A stretch of DNA of 64,000 nucleotides, taken from the NCBI GenBank assembly GCA_964370985.1, contig CAYJLE010000011.1:16667-80666 (forward strand), in the 5' to 3' direction. Shown here in pieces: positions 52,572 through 63,996 of the stretch. Within the stretch, counting starts at the first letter, position 1, and every line of letters begins with the position of its first letter. Both the position numbers and the translations under genes were made by a program. The DNA comes from JAHDVS01 sp964370985. GTDB lineage: Bacteria; Actinomycetota; Thermoleophilia; Gaiellales; Gaiellaceae. The notes beneath the pieces were generated by a model, which was not told the origin of the DNA, did not search any database, and saw only the letters and a program-made list of their open reading frames with translations.

Positions 52572-53122
52572 TTCGCCACCTCGAGGATCTCGGCCAGCCG
52601 CCAGGACTTCGTCTTGGAGAGCGGACGGCTCTCGACGATGCGCACGACGTCGCCGACGTTCGCGTCGTTGCGCTCGTCGTGCGCGTGGTACTTCCGCGAG
52701 CGACGAACGACCTTCTTGTACGTCCGATCCGGGCGTGTCGTGTCGACACGCACGACGATCGTCTTGTCCATCGCGCTCGAGACGACGATGCCGCGCCGCT
52801 CCCGCACCTGGCCGCGAGCGCGCTCGGGCTTCGCGAGCCGGACGATCGGCTTGCGCTCGCGCTTCGCGCTCGCCCGGGCCTTCGGCTTCGCCGGCTTCTT
52901 CTCCGCCTTCGCCTTCGCGACGGGCTTCTTCGCCTTCGGCGCGGGCTCGGGCTCGGGCTCGGGCGCCTCCGCGACCGGCTCTGGGGCCGCGGGCTCCTCG
53001 GCCGCTTCCGACTCCGCCGTGACTTCGTCCACGGCCGCCGCGGGCTCCGCGTCGCCCGTTGCCTGCTCGGGGGCGGCCTCGCCGGCCGCCTGCTCCTCGG
53101 GTTCTTTCCTCGCTCGTGCCAT
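52568..53122 (-). CDS. rpsQ: Ribosomal protein S17 with long N-terminal extension
   Basis: S17 is a primary 16S rRNA binder of about 80-90 residues. Here the recognisable core is residues about 96-184 (VRERRGIVVSSAMDKTIVVRVDTTRPDRTYKKVVRRSRKYHAHDERN...SWRLAEILEV). The first 95 residues are an extension rich in Ala, Glu and Pro (7-60) and then Lys (63-92). No start codon close to the core has a better signal, and the ATG at 53122 shares one base with the rpmC stop, so the extension is probably translated. Confidence 0.93.
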   Translation of the reverse strand: MARARKEPEEQAAGEAAPEQATGDAEPAAAVDEVTAESEAAEEPAAPEPVAEAPEPEPEPAPKAKKPVAKAKAEKKPAKPKARASAKRERKPIVRLAKPERARGQVRERRGIVVSSAMDKTIVVRVDTTRPDRTYKKVVRRSRKYHAHDERNDANVGDVVRIVESRPLSKTKSWRLAEILEVAK

Positions 53123-53325
53123 CAGATTCTCCCCAGACTGCTTGCCCGCTCATGCTGGAGCGTCAGGATGCGGGCGATCCGTCTCTTCGTCTGCGCCAGT
53201 CGCGCCGTGTTGTCGAGCGCGCCGGTCGCGGCCTGGAAGCGCAGGTTGAACAACTCCTCGCGCACCTCGGTCAGCTTCTTCGCGAGATCGTCGTCGGACA
53301 GGCTGTGCAGCTCCCTCGCCCTCAC
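53122..53325 (-). CDS. rpmC: Ribosomal protein L29
   Basis: The 67-residue protein starts VRARELHSLSDDDLAKKLTEVREELFNLRFQAATGALDN and has the usual two-helix form. L29 sits at the tunnel exit where signal-recognition factors bind. The GTG overlaps the rplP stop as GTGA. Confidence 0.97.
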   Translation of the reverse strand: MRARELHSLSDDDLAKKLTEVREELFNLRFQAATGALDNTARLAQTKRRIARILTLQHERASSLGRI

Positions 53326-53738
53326 AGCTCGACCTCCCGCGTGACGAACTTCGTCTTGATCGGCAGCTTGCGCCCGGCGAGCCGCATCGCGTCACGCGCG
53401 AGCTCCTCCGACACGCCGGAGAGCTCGAACATGACACGCCCGGGCTTGACCACGGCCACCCAGTGCTCGGGCGAGCCCTTGCCGGAGCCCATGCGCGTCT
53501 CCGCCGGCTTCTGGCTGACGGGCTTGTCCGGGAACACGTTGATCCAGACCTTCCCGCCACGCTTCATCCGCCGGGTCATCGCGATCCGGGCGGCCTCGAT
53601 CTGGCGGTTGGTGACCCAGCCGCACTCGAGCGCCTTCAGCCCGTAGTCGCCGAAGTTGACGCGCTGCTGCCCCTTGGAGAAGCCGCGCCTGCGGCCGCGC
53701 TGCTGCTTGCGGTACTTGGTCCTCCTCGGAAGCAGCAT
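53322..53738 (-). CDS. rplP: Ribosomal protein L16
   Basis: L16 organises the A-site of the large subunit. The 138-residue protein starts MLLPRRTKYRKQQRGRRRGFSKG, has YGLKALECGWVTNRQIEAARIAMTRRMKRGGKVWINVFPDKP, and MGSGKGSPEHWVAVVKPG. ATG 53738 shares one base with the rpsC stop. Confidence 0.97.
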   Translation of the reverse strand: MLLPRRTKYRKQQRGRRRGFSKGQQRVNFGDYGLKALECGWVTNRQIEAARIAMTRRMKRGGKVWINVFPDKPVSQKPAETRMGSGKGSPEHWVAVVKPGRVMFELSGVSEELARDAMRLAGRKLPIKTKFVTREVEL

Positions 53739-54688
53739 CAGGCCTCACCCTCCGTCGCGGTCTCGGGCGCGGGGGTCTCCGCGGGCGGCATCGCGTCGGA
53801 GGGCGGCGGCGCCGTGTCCTCCTGCCGCCTCGGCTGCGGCGTTCCGCTGCGGGGCCTGCCGGCGCCGCGGCCGCCGCCGGGCCGCCCACCACGGCGCCGC
53901 TGACGCACGGGACCGAGACCCTCCCGGTCGGCGGCACCCCTGCGCCCGCTCTCGCGGGCGGCGCCGAGCCCTTCCCGGTCGCGTCCGAGGCGGCGCGCCT
54001 GATCCTGCTCGCCGAGCCGGCCCGCCGCGCCCTCGCGCTCCGGCGCGCCTTCGTAGCCCGCCGGCATGATCTCGCCCTTGTTGATCCAGACCTTCACGCC
54101 GATCCGCCCGAACGTCGTCTTCGCCTCGGCGAAGCCGTAGTCGATGTCCGCCCGGAGCGTGTGCAGCGGCACGCGGCCCTCCGAGTACGTCTCCGAGCGC
54201 GACATCTCGCCGCCACCGAGCCGCCCGCCGCAGGTGATCTTCACCCCGTGGGCTCCGGACCGCATCGCCGAGGCCAGCGACCGCTTCATCGCCCGGCGGA
54301 AGCTGACCCGGTTCTGAAGCTGCTCCGCGACCGACTGGGCGACCAGCTTCGCGTCGAGCTCGGGGCGCTTGATCTCGTTGATGTTGATCTGGACGCTCTT
54401 CTTGGTGAGCGCGTGCACCTCGCGGCGCAGCGCGTCGACCTCCGCGCCCGACTTGCCGATCACGATGCCCGGCCTCGCCGTGTAGATATCGATCTTGATC
54501 CGCTGCTTGTCCTTCTCGATCAGGATGTCCGAGAGGCCGGCGTGGGAGAGCTTCCGCTCGATGTGATCGCGGATCTGCACGTCTTCCATCAGGTAGCGCG
54601 GGAACTCCTTCGCGCTCGTGTACCAGTTCGACTTCCAGTCGTGGATGATCCCGACGCGAAGCCCGCCTGGATGAACCTTCTGTCCCAC
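53738..54688 (-). CDS. rpsC: Ribosomal protein S3 with long C-terminal tail
   Basis: S3 lines the mRNA entry channel. The core (about 1-210) starts VGQKVHPGGLRVGIIHDWKSNWY, has the KH-domain motif GIVIGKSGAEVDALRREV, and KVWINKGEIMPAGYEG. About 105 extra residues follow, first rich in Arg, Gly and Glu, then Pro, Ala and Glu. The total is 316 residues. The GTG at 54688 shares one base with the rplV stop (TAGTG). Confidence 0.96.
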   Translation of the reverse strand: MGQKVHPGGLRVGIIHDWKSNWYTSAKEFPRYLMEDVQIRDHIERKLSHAGLSDILIEKDKQRIKIDIYTARPGIVIGKSGAEVDALRREVHALTKKSVQININEIKRPELDAKLVAQSVAEQLQNRVSFRRAMKRSLASAMRSGAHGVKITCGGRLGGGEMSRSETYSEGRVPLHTLRADIDYGFAEAKTTFGRIGVKVWINKGEIMPAGYEGAPEREGAAGRLGEQDQARRLGRDREGLGAARESGRRGAADREGLGPVRQRRRGGRPGGGRGAGRPRSGTPQPRRQEDTAPPPSDAMPPAETPAPETATEGEA

Positions 54689-55380
54689 TAGCTCTCCTCC
54701 TCCGGCTTCGGCTCGGGCTTCGGCTCGGCCTTCTTGCGGGGAGCCCGCTTCGGCCTCTCCGCCGCCGGTTCCGCCTCGGCGGCCGGCTTGGCGCGGGAAC
54801 GGGTGGGCTTCGGCGATGCCTCGGCCTCCGTCCCGGAGCCCGCTGTCGACTCGGCGGCCTTCGTGCGCGCGGCCCGCTTCGGCTTCTCCTCGACGGCCTG
54901 CCCCTCGTCCGCGGGCGCGGTGGCAGCCGGCACTGCGGCCGGCGCCTCGGCCTTCGGTCGGCGCGCACGGGTCGGGGCCTTGGGCTTCTCCTCTACCGCT
55001 GGGGCCCGTGGCGCCGAGGCGGCCTCCTCGACCGGCGCGAGGCGGATCGTGATGTGGCACGTGCGCTTCTTGATCCGCCCGACGCGCCCGCGCGCGCGAG
55101 CGCGCCAGCGCTTCAGCGTGGGGCCGGAGCCGATCTCCGCGGCGGAGACGTAGAGCTCGTCTCCCGAGAGGCCGTGGTTCGCCTCGGCGTTCGCGATCGC
55201 GGACGCGAGCACCTTGCCGACGTCGCGCGCGGCGTCCCGCGTCATGAAGGCGAGAATCTGCCGTGCCTCGACCGCCCGGCGACCGCGGATCTCCGCGGCG
55301 ACGAGCTGGGCCTTCCGCGGCGCCGTGCGCACGTACTTCGCGGTCGCACGCACCTCGATGGGCGTCTCGACGTCGGCCAT
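54688..55380 (-). CDS. rplV: Ribosomal protein L22 with long C-terminal tail
   Basis: L22 lines the exit tunnel. The core is residues about 1-115 (ATAKYVRTAPRKAQLVAAEIRGRR, ANAEANHGLSGDELYVSAAEIGSGPTLKRWRARARGRVGRIKKRTCHITIRL). Residues 116-230 are an Ala, Lys, Pro and Glu-rich tail with repeated EEKPK and KRAARTKA-type blocks. The tail doubles the usual length. Confidence 0.96.
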   Translation of the reverse strand: MADVETPIEVRATAKYVRTAPRKAQLVAAEIRGRRAVEARQILAFMTRDAARDVGKVLASAIANAEANHGLSGDELYVSAAEIGSGPTLKRWRARARGRVGRIKKRTCHITIRLAPVEEAASAPRAPAVEEKPKAPTRARRPKAEAPAAVPAATAPADEGQAVEEKPKRAARTKAAESTAGSGTEAEASPKPTRSRAKPAAEAEPAAERPKRAPRKKAEPKPEPKPEEES

Positions 55381-55664
55381 CAGCGCTTCTTCACCTGCGT
55401 CTTGCGATCACCGGCGTGGCCGCGGAACGTCCGCGTGGGGGCGAATTCGCCGAGCTTGTGGCCGACCATCGACTCGCTGACGAACACCGGCACGTGCTTG
55501 CGCCCGTCGTGCACGGCGATCGTGTGACCGACCATCTCGGGGAACACCGTGGACGCACGCGACCAGGTGCGGATGATCCTCTTCTCGCCGGCCGCGTTCA
55601 TCGACTCGACACGCGCCATCAGGCGCGGCTCGATGAAGGGCCCCTTCTTGCTGGATCTGGACAC
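55380..55664 (-). CDS. rpsS: Ribosomal protein S19
   Basis: The 94-residue protein starts VSRSSKKGPFIEPRLMARVESMN and ends FAPTRTFRGHAGDRKTQVKKR. S19 lies in the small-subunit head with S13. The GTG at 55664 is two bases after the rplB stop; in-frame codons before it are not starts. Confidence 0.97.
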   Translation of the reverse strand: MSRSSKKGPFIEPRLMARVESMNAAGEKRIIRTWSRASTVFPEMVGHTIAVHDGRKHVPVFVSESMVGHKLGEFAPTRTFRGHAGDRKTQVKKR

Positions 55665-55666
55665 GA

Positions 55667-56509
<843 letters not shown>

Positions 56510-56512
56510 GGC

Positions 56513-56812
56513 CTAGACCACCCCCGCTCCCTCGAAGATCTCGATCCGATCGCCCTCGCGCAGCTGCACGATCGCCTTCTTCCAGCCCGGCTTCGTCCCG
56601 CGCGAGGCGCCGCGCCGCTTCGGCTTCGGCTGCACCTTGATCACGTTCACGCTCAGCACCTTGACGTCGAAGAGCTCCTCGACCGCCTGGCGGATCTGCG
56701 TCTTGTGCGCCCGCGGGTGCACCCTGAACGAGTACTTGCTCGCCTCGATCAGGCTGTAGCTCTTCTCGGAGACCACCGGGGCGATCAGGATCTGGCGGGC
56801 GTCGATATTCAT
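56513..56812 (-). CDS. rplW: Ribosomal protein L23
   Basis: L23 docks trigger factor and SRP at the tunnel exit. The 99-residue protein starts MNIDARQILIAPVVSEKSYSLIEASKYSFRVHPRAHKTQIRQAVEELFDVKVLSVNV. ATG 56812 overlaps the rplD stop as ATGA. Confidence 0.97.
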   Translation of the reverse strand: MNIDARQILIAPVVSEKSYSLIEASKYSFRVHPRAHKTQIRQAVEELFDVKVLSVNVIKVQPKPKRRGASRGTKPGWKKAIVQLREGDRIEIFEGAGVV

Positions 56813-57438
56813 CGGGCGCGCTCCAGCACACGTGCGAGCGCGGCCTCGCTCACGAGCAGCGAGCGCGCCCAGACGAGAGCGCCGACCTCGACGGTCGACG
56901 GGTCGAGCACGAGCACCCGCTCGAGGTTGCGAAACGACTTCGCGAGCGCCGCCTCCTCGTCGTCGGCGACGACGACCAGCGGGACGCGCTGCCCCCACTC
57001 GGCGAGGAACGCGGCAGCCGCCTTCGTGGACGGCACGTCCCCGAACACCGAGCCGTCGACGACGGCGAGGGTGCCGCCCCCCGCGTGGCTCGTGAGCGCG
57101 GCGCGCAGGGCCGCCTTGCGGGCCTTGCGGTTCACTTTCAGCCGGAAGCTCCGCGGCCCCGTCGGGAAGGCAACCCCCCCACCGGTCCACTGGGGTGCCC
57201 GCGTCGTGCCCTGGCGCGCCCGGCCGGTGCCCTTCTGGCGCCAGGGTTTCGCTGCCCCGCCGGCGACCATGCCACGGGTCTTCACCGCACGCGTGCCGGC
57301 CCGGGCAGCTGCCTGCTCGGCGCGCACCGCCTCGTGCACGAGATGCGGCTTCACGTCCGCTCCGAAGATCGCCGGCTCGAGCTCGAGCTGACGCGCCTGC
57401 TTGCCGGCGGCGTCGAGGACCGGTGCCGCTGCCGTCAC
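56809..57438 (-). CDS. rplD: Ribosomal protein L4
   Basis: L4 lines the tunnel constriction. The 209-residue protein has the conserved loop AVKTRGMVAGGAAKPWRQKGTGRARQGTTRAPQWTGGGVAFPTGPRSF followed by NRKARKAALRAALTSHA. The GTG at 57438 overlaps the rplC stop as GTGA. Confidence 0.97.
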   Translation of the reverse strand: MTAAAPVLDAAGKQARQLELEPAIFGADVKPHLVHEAVRAEQAAARAGTRAVKTRGMVAGGAAKPWRQKGTGRARQGTTRAPQWTGGGVAFPTGPRSFRLKVNRKARKAALRAALTSHAGGGTLAVVDGSVFGDVPSTKAAAAFLAEWGQRVPLVVVADDEEAALAKSFRNLERVLVLDPSTVEVGALVWARSLLVSEAALARVLERAR

Positions 57439-58052
57439 GAATCCTCCCTGATCACGACGACGCCGTTCTTGGGCCCCGGCACGGCGCCCCGGACGAGCAG
57501 CAGGTTGCGCTCCGGGTCGCGCTCGACCACCTCGAGCCCCCGCTGGGTGACCGTGCGCCCGCCCATCCGACCCGCCATCCGCATGCCCTTGAAGACGCGC
57601 GAGGGGTACGCGGAGGCGCCGATCGAGCCGGGCTTGCGAACGTTGTGGGAGCCGTGGGTGACGGGGCCGCGGCTGAAGTTGTGCCGCTTGATCGTGCCCT
57701 GGAAGCCCTTGCCGATCGACACGCCCGAGACCTTGACCCGGTCGCCCGGCGCGAACGCCTCCACCGTCACCGTCGCACCCTGCTCGACGCCCTGCATCCC
57801 GCGCACCTCGACGAGCCGGCGGTGCGGGGTGACCCCGTGCTTCTTCAGGTGGCCGCGCTCCGGCTTCGTCAGCTTCCGCTCCGGCACCGCGTCGAAGGCG
57901 AGCTGCACCGCGTCGTAGCCATCGACCGCTTCCGTGCGGACGCAGACGACCGGGCACGGTCCAGCCTCGATCACCGTCACGGGCGTCAGCGCCCCGGTCT
58001 CCTGGTCGAAGAGCTGCGTCATCCCCAGCTTCCTGCCGACGATGCCCTTCAT
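57435..58052 (-). CDS. rplC: Ribosomal protein L3
   Basis: L3 reaches toward the peptidyl transferase centre. The 205-residue protein starts MKGIVGRKLGMTQLFDQETGALTPVTVIEAGPCPVV and has GKGFQGTIKRHNFSRGPVTHGSHNVRKPGSIGASAYPSRVFKGMRMAGRMG. ATG 58052 shares one base with the rpsJ stop. Confidence 0.97.
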   Translation of the reverse strand: MKGIVGRKLGMTQLFDQETGALTPVTVIEAGPCPVVCVRTEAVDGYDAVQLAFDAVPERKLTKPERGHLKKHGVTPHRRLVEVRGMQGVEQGATVTVEAFAPGDRVKVSGVSIGKGFQGTIKRHNFSRGPVTHGSHNVRKPGSIGASAYPSRVFKGMRMAGRMGGRTVTQRGLEVVERDPERNLLLVRGAVPGPKNGVVVIREDS

Positions 58053-58360
58053 CAGAGCTTGATCTCGATGTCGACGCCGGCCGGGAGGTCGAGCCGCATG
58101 AGACTGTCGACCGTCTTCGGGGTCGGCGAGTGGATGTCGATCAGGCGCTTGTGCGTGCGCACCTCGAAGTGCTCACGGGAGTCCTTGTCCTTGAACGGGC
58201 CTCGGATCACCGTATACACGTTCTTCTCCGTGGGCAGCGGTACGGGACCGGTCACGGTCGCGCCGGTGCGCTGAGCCGTCTCGACAATCGACTGGGCCGA
58301 CTTGTCGAGCTGGCTGTGGTCGTAGCCCTTCAGGCGGATGCGGATCTTCTGCTGTGCCAA
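58052..58360 (-). CDS. rpsJ: Ribosomal protein S10
   Basis: S10 works in the ribosome and, in other bacteria, with NusB in antitermination. The 102-residue protein starts with TTG at 58360 (LAQQKIRIRLKGYDHSQLDKSAQSIVETAQRTGATVTGPVPLPTEKNVYTVIRG) and ends DLPAGVDIEIKL. It lies only 49 bases after tuf, with a palindromic repeat in the gap, so the S10 cluster is probably read through from the str cluster. Confidence 0.96.
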   Translation of the reverse strand: MAQQKIRIRLKGYDHSQLDKSAQSIVETAQRTGATVTGPVPLPTEKNVYTVIRGPFKDKDSREHFEVRTHKRLIDIHSPTPKTVDSLMRLDLPAGVDIEIKL

Positions 58361-58389
58361 TTGAGTTCTTGTACCTCTATCTCGATCCC

Positions 58390-58409
58390 GGGCCGGACAG
58401 GTCCGGCCC
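58390..58409. repeat. 20-base palindrome directly after tuf
   Basis: The sequence gggccggacaggtccggccc matches 63977-63996 exactly and 4001-4020 in the other orientation. On the minus strand the copy is preceded by GTAGG, and that TAG is the stop codon of tuf. Confidence 0.85.
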
Positions 58410-59600
<1,191 letters not shown>

Positions 59601-59617
59601 CCCTCATTACCTCCGGT

Positions 59618-59637
59618 AAAAAAGGTTCGGAGAACCT
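59618..59637 (-). terminator. Hairpin with U-run between fusA and tuf
   Basis: On the minus strand AGGTTC and GAACCT pair around a three-base loop and are followed by TTTTTT (59618-59623), a small rho-independent terminator shape. It lies between the fusA stop and the tuf start, so it could lower read-through into tuf or act as an attenuator. Confidence 0.55.
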
Positions 59638-59650
59638 AACCAGGTTGCCT

Positions 59651-61768
<2,118 letters not shown>

Positions 61769-62239
61769 TTACCACCTGTAGTGGGCGAAGGCCTTGTTGG
61801 CCTGGGCCATGCGGTAGAGGTCGTCCTTGCGCTTGAACGCGCCACCCTGCTGGTTGAGCGCGTCGAGGATCTCGCTGGCGAGCCGGTCGGCCATCGACTT
61901 CTCGCGGCGGTCACGCGCGTAGTTGACGAGCCAGCGCACGGCGAGCGTGCGGGCGCGGCGCTGCGGCACCTCGACGGGAACCTGGTAGTTGGCGCCGCCG
62001 ACGCGGCGCGAGCGAACCTCGAGCACCGGCGTGACGGTCTTCACGGCCTGCTCGAGCGCCTCGGCGGGGGGGCGGCCTGACTTCTCGCCGACCCGCTCGA
62101 GCGCGGTGTACACGATCTGCTCGGCGGTCGACTTCTTGCCCGCCAGCATGACCTTGTTCACGACCTGCGTGACGAGCTTCGAGCTGTAGACGGGGTCCGG
62201 CTCGAGCTCGCGAACCGGGATCTCTGCACGGCGTGGCAT
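61769..62239 (-). CDS. rpsG: Ribosomal protein S7
   Basis: S7 starts assembly of the small-subunit head and is the autoregulator of the str cluster in E. coli. The 156-residue protein starts MPRRAEIPVRELEPDPVYSSKLVTQVVNKVMLAGKKSTAEQIVYTAL and ends KDDLYRMAQANKAFAHYRW. The ATG at 62239 has GGGAGC upstream. Confidence 0.98.
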   Translation of the reverse strand: MPRRAEIPVRELEPDPVYSSKLVTQVVNKVMLAGKKSTAEQIVYTALERVGEKSGRPPAEALEQAVKTVTPVLEVRSRRVGGANYQVPVEVPQRRARTLAVRWLVNYARDRREKSMADRLASEILDALNQQGGAFKRKDDLYRMAQANKAFAHYRW

Positions 62240-62249
62240 CGTCCGCTCC

Positions 62250-62618
62250 CTAGCCCTTCTTCGCCCCGTACTTGGAGCGGCCCTGCCTGCGGTCGGAGAC
62301 ACCAGCGGTGTCGAGGGCCGCCCGGATCACCTTGTAGCGGATGCCGGGGAGGTCCTTGACGCGGCCGCCGCGGATCAGGACGACCGAGTGCTCCTGGAGG
62401 TTGTGCCCCTCACCGGGGATGTACGACGTGACCTCCATGCCGTTCGTGAGCCGGATCCTCGCGACCTTGCGCAGCGCCGAGTTCGGCTTCTTCGGGGTGG
62501 TCGTGTACACGCGCGTGCAGACGCCCCGCTTCTGCGGCGCCCCCCGGAGAGCCGGGGTCTTCGTCTTCTCCGGCTTGGGCCGGCGCCCCTTGCGGACGAG
62601 TTGGCTGACGGTCGGCAC
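62250..62618 (-). CDS. rpsL: Ribosomal protein S12
   Basis: S12 contacts the decoding site. The 122-residue protein starts VPTVSQLVRKGRRPKPEKTKTPALRGAPQKRGVCTRVYTTTPKKPNSALRKVARIRLTNG. The lysines in TTTPKKPNS are wild type, so no streptomycin-resistance change is visible there. The GTG at 62618 is preceded by GAGG. It is the first gene of the str cluster. Confidence 0.98.
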   Translation of the reverse strand: MPTVSQLVRKGRRPKPEKTKTPALRGAPQKRGVCTRVYTTTPKKPNSALRKVARIRLTNGMEVTSYIPGEGHNLQEHSVVLIRGGRVKDLPGIRYKVIRAALDTAGVSDRRQGRSKYGAKKG

Positions 62619-62662
62619 GCGATAACCTCGCTCGAGTTCGATCGGTTCCTATATACGGACGC

Positions 62663-62700
62663 AACAAAAGGCCGGCTGGGCGCGGGCCCAGCCAAGGCCC
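62663..62700 (-). promoter_or_regulatory. 5' leader hairpin of the str cluster
   Basis: On the minus strand GGCTGGG (62687-62693) ... CCCAGCC (62674-62680) form a 7-bp hairpin, extended by outer GGCC pairs, and followed by TTTTGTT. It lies at the very 5' end of the predicted transcript, so it may stabilise the mRNA or act as an early attenuator. Confidence 0.55.
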
Positions 62701-62707
62701 GACCGGC

Positions 62708-62735
62708 ATCGTAGCAGCTTGCACCCGCATGTCAA
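62708..62735 (-). promoter_or_regulatory. Promoter for rpsL (str cluster)
   Basis: On the minus strand a consensus TTGACA (62730-62735) and TACGAT (62708-62713) are spaced by 16 bases. This is the best promoter match in the window and would drive the whole ribosomal run. It overlaps the divergent promoter of the GGDEF gene. Confidence 0.8.
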
Positions 62736-62746
62736 CGCGCTATTGT
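62719..62746 (+). promoter_or_regulatory. Promoter for the diguanylate cyclase gene
   Basis: TTGCAC (62719-62724) and TATTGT (62741-62746) are spaced by 16 bases. Its spacer contains the -35 box of the rpsL promoter on the other strand, so the two polymerases would compete. Confidence 0.55.
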
Positions 62747-62775
62747 CAGTGGGCGGCCTCAAGCACGTTCCCGGG

Positions 62776-63924
62776 ATGCTCCACACTGCCGACAGCCTCA
62801 GCTGGACCACCTTCGGCATCGCCGTCGGCGGCGCCGGCCTGGCTGTGCTCGTGCTGCTGCTCGTGCTCGCGCGGCGACGCCCGCCCTCGACCGAGCTCGA
62901 GACCATGCTGCGCGAGTCATCGACGCGCGTCGAGGCCATGATCTCGGATCTCTCCACCCAGCTCGACCAGGCGCACGAGCAGAACGCGCGCTCGCAGCAA
63001 CTCGCCGAGATCGGCTCGACGATCGACCTCGACGAGGTGTTGGCGCGGACGCTCGAGGCCGCCGGCGCGCTGCTCGGCGTGGACGGGGCCATGATCTCGC
63101 TCGAGAACGGGAACGAGTCGGTCCCGCTCGTCGCGACGGTCGGACTGTCCGACCAGGAGGCGTCGGCGCAGGTCGCCGCTCACGACTGGGGCCGCCGCCG
63201 CGCCGCCGCCGTCTCCTACCTCTACCCGAGCGAGACCGACCTCGGCGAGCCGATTCGCGGCTCCGTGCACGTCCCGATCCGCTCCGACGGAGAGGAAACC
63301 CTCGGGACCCTGTCCGTGTTCTGGCGAGCGGCCGGCCGCTCGCCCGAGACGGAGCAGATCGACCTGCTCGAGGAACTCGCGCTGCGAGCCGGGCCAGCGA
63401 TCGGCAACGCCCGCCGCTTCCAGGAGGCGCGCCAGCTCGCCGACCTCGACGCCCTCACCGGCCTGCACAACTACCGGTATTTCCACGAGACGCTCGCCCG
63501 CGAGGTCGCGCGCGCGCATCGCTACAACCGAAATCTCTCCCTCGTCGTCTTCGACATCGACGACTTCAAGGCCGTGAACGACCGGATCGGCCATCTCGCG
63601 GGCGACTCCGTCCTGGCCGAGGCTGCCCACCGGGTCCGCAGCGTGGTCCGTGGCGCCGACATCGCGTGCCGGGTCGGCGGCGACGAGTTCGCCGTGATCC
63701 TGCCGGAGGCGACGACCGCGGACGCGGACAGCCTCTACCGCCGGCTCCAGGCAGCCATGGCCAACTGGCGCCCCGACACCGAGCATCTACGGCTCTCGGC
63801 GGGGATTGCCGAGCTCGAGCCCGAGGACGATGCCGTGTCGCTGTTCAAGCGCGCTGACGACGCCCTGTACCGGGCGAAGGCAGGCGGCAAGGGACAGGCC
63901 ATCGCCGCCACGGCCGAGCCCTGA
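62776..63924 (+). CDS. GAF-GGDEF diguanylate cyclase, membrane-anchored
   Basis: The 382-residue protein has one N-terminal membrane helix (about 13-34), a short coiled coil (about 44-78) and a GAF domain (about 85-220, LLGVDGAMISLENG...LGTLSVFWRAAG). The C-terminal GGDEF domain has LDALTGLHNYRYFHETLAREV and the intact active site RVGGDEFAVI. The product-inhibition I-site R-G-A-D lies five residues before GGDEF. It should make cyclic di-GMP in response to a GAF ligand. ATG 62776 is chosen because earlier in-frame starts lie in or before the promoter. Confidence 0.9.
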   Translation: MLHTADSLSWTTFGIAVGGAGLAVLVLLLVLARRRPPSTELETMLRESSTRVEAMISDLSTQLDQAHEQNARSQQLAEIGSTIDLDEVLARTLEAAGALLGVDGAMISLENGNESVPLVATVGLSDQEASAQVAAHDWGRRRAAAVSYLYPSETDLGEPIRGSVHVPIRSDGEETLGTLSVFWRAAGRSPETEQIDLLEELALRAGPAIGNARRFQEARQLADLDALTGLHNYRYFHETLAREVARAHRYNRNLSLVVFDIDDFKAVNDRIGHLAGDSVLAEAAHRVRSVVRGADIACRVGGDEFAVILPEATTADADSLYRRLQAAMANWRPDTEHLRLSAGIAELEPEDDAVSLFKRADDALYRAKAGGKGQAIAATAEP

Positions 63925-63929
63925 CGGCG

Positions 63930-63955
63930 TTGGGGCGAGTCATGACCCGCCCCAA
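63930..63955. repeat. Palindrome after the diguanylate cyclase gene
   Basis: The sequence forms a near-perfect palindrome with core ggggcgagtcatgacccgcccc, closely related to the copy at 44045-44064. It starts 6 bases after the TGA stop and could serve as a terminator. Confidence 0.7.
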
Positions 63956-63976
63956 TGACAGGTGACCTGACGGGAC

Positions 63977-63996
63977 GGGCCGGACAGGTCCGGCCC
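63977..63996. repeat. 20-base palindrome at the window end
   Basis: An exact copy of 58390-58409, also followed by cctac. By analogy with tuf, the CTA at 63997-63999 may be the stop codon of a minus-strand gene lying beyond the window. Confidence 0.8.
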
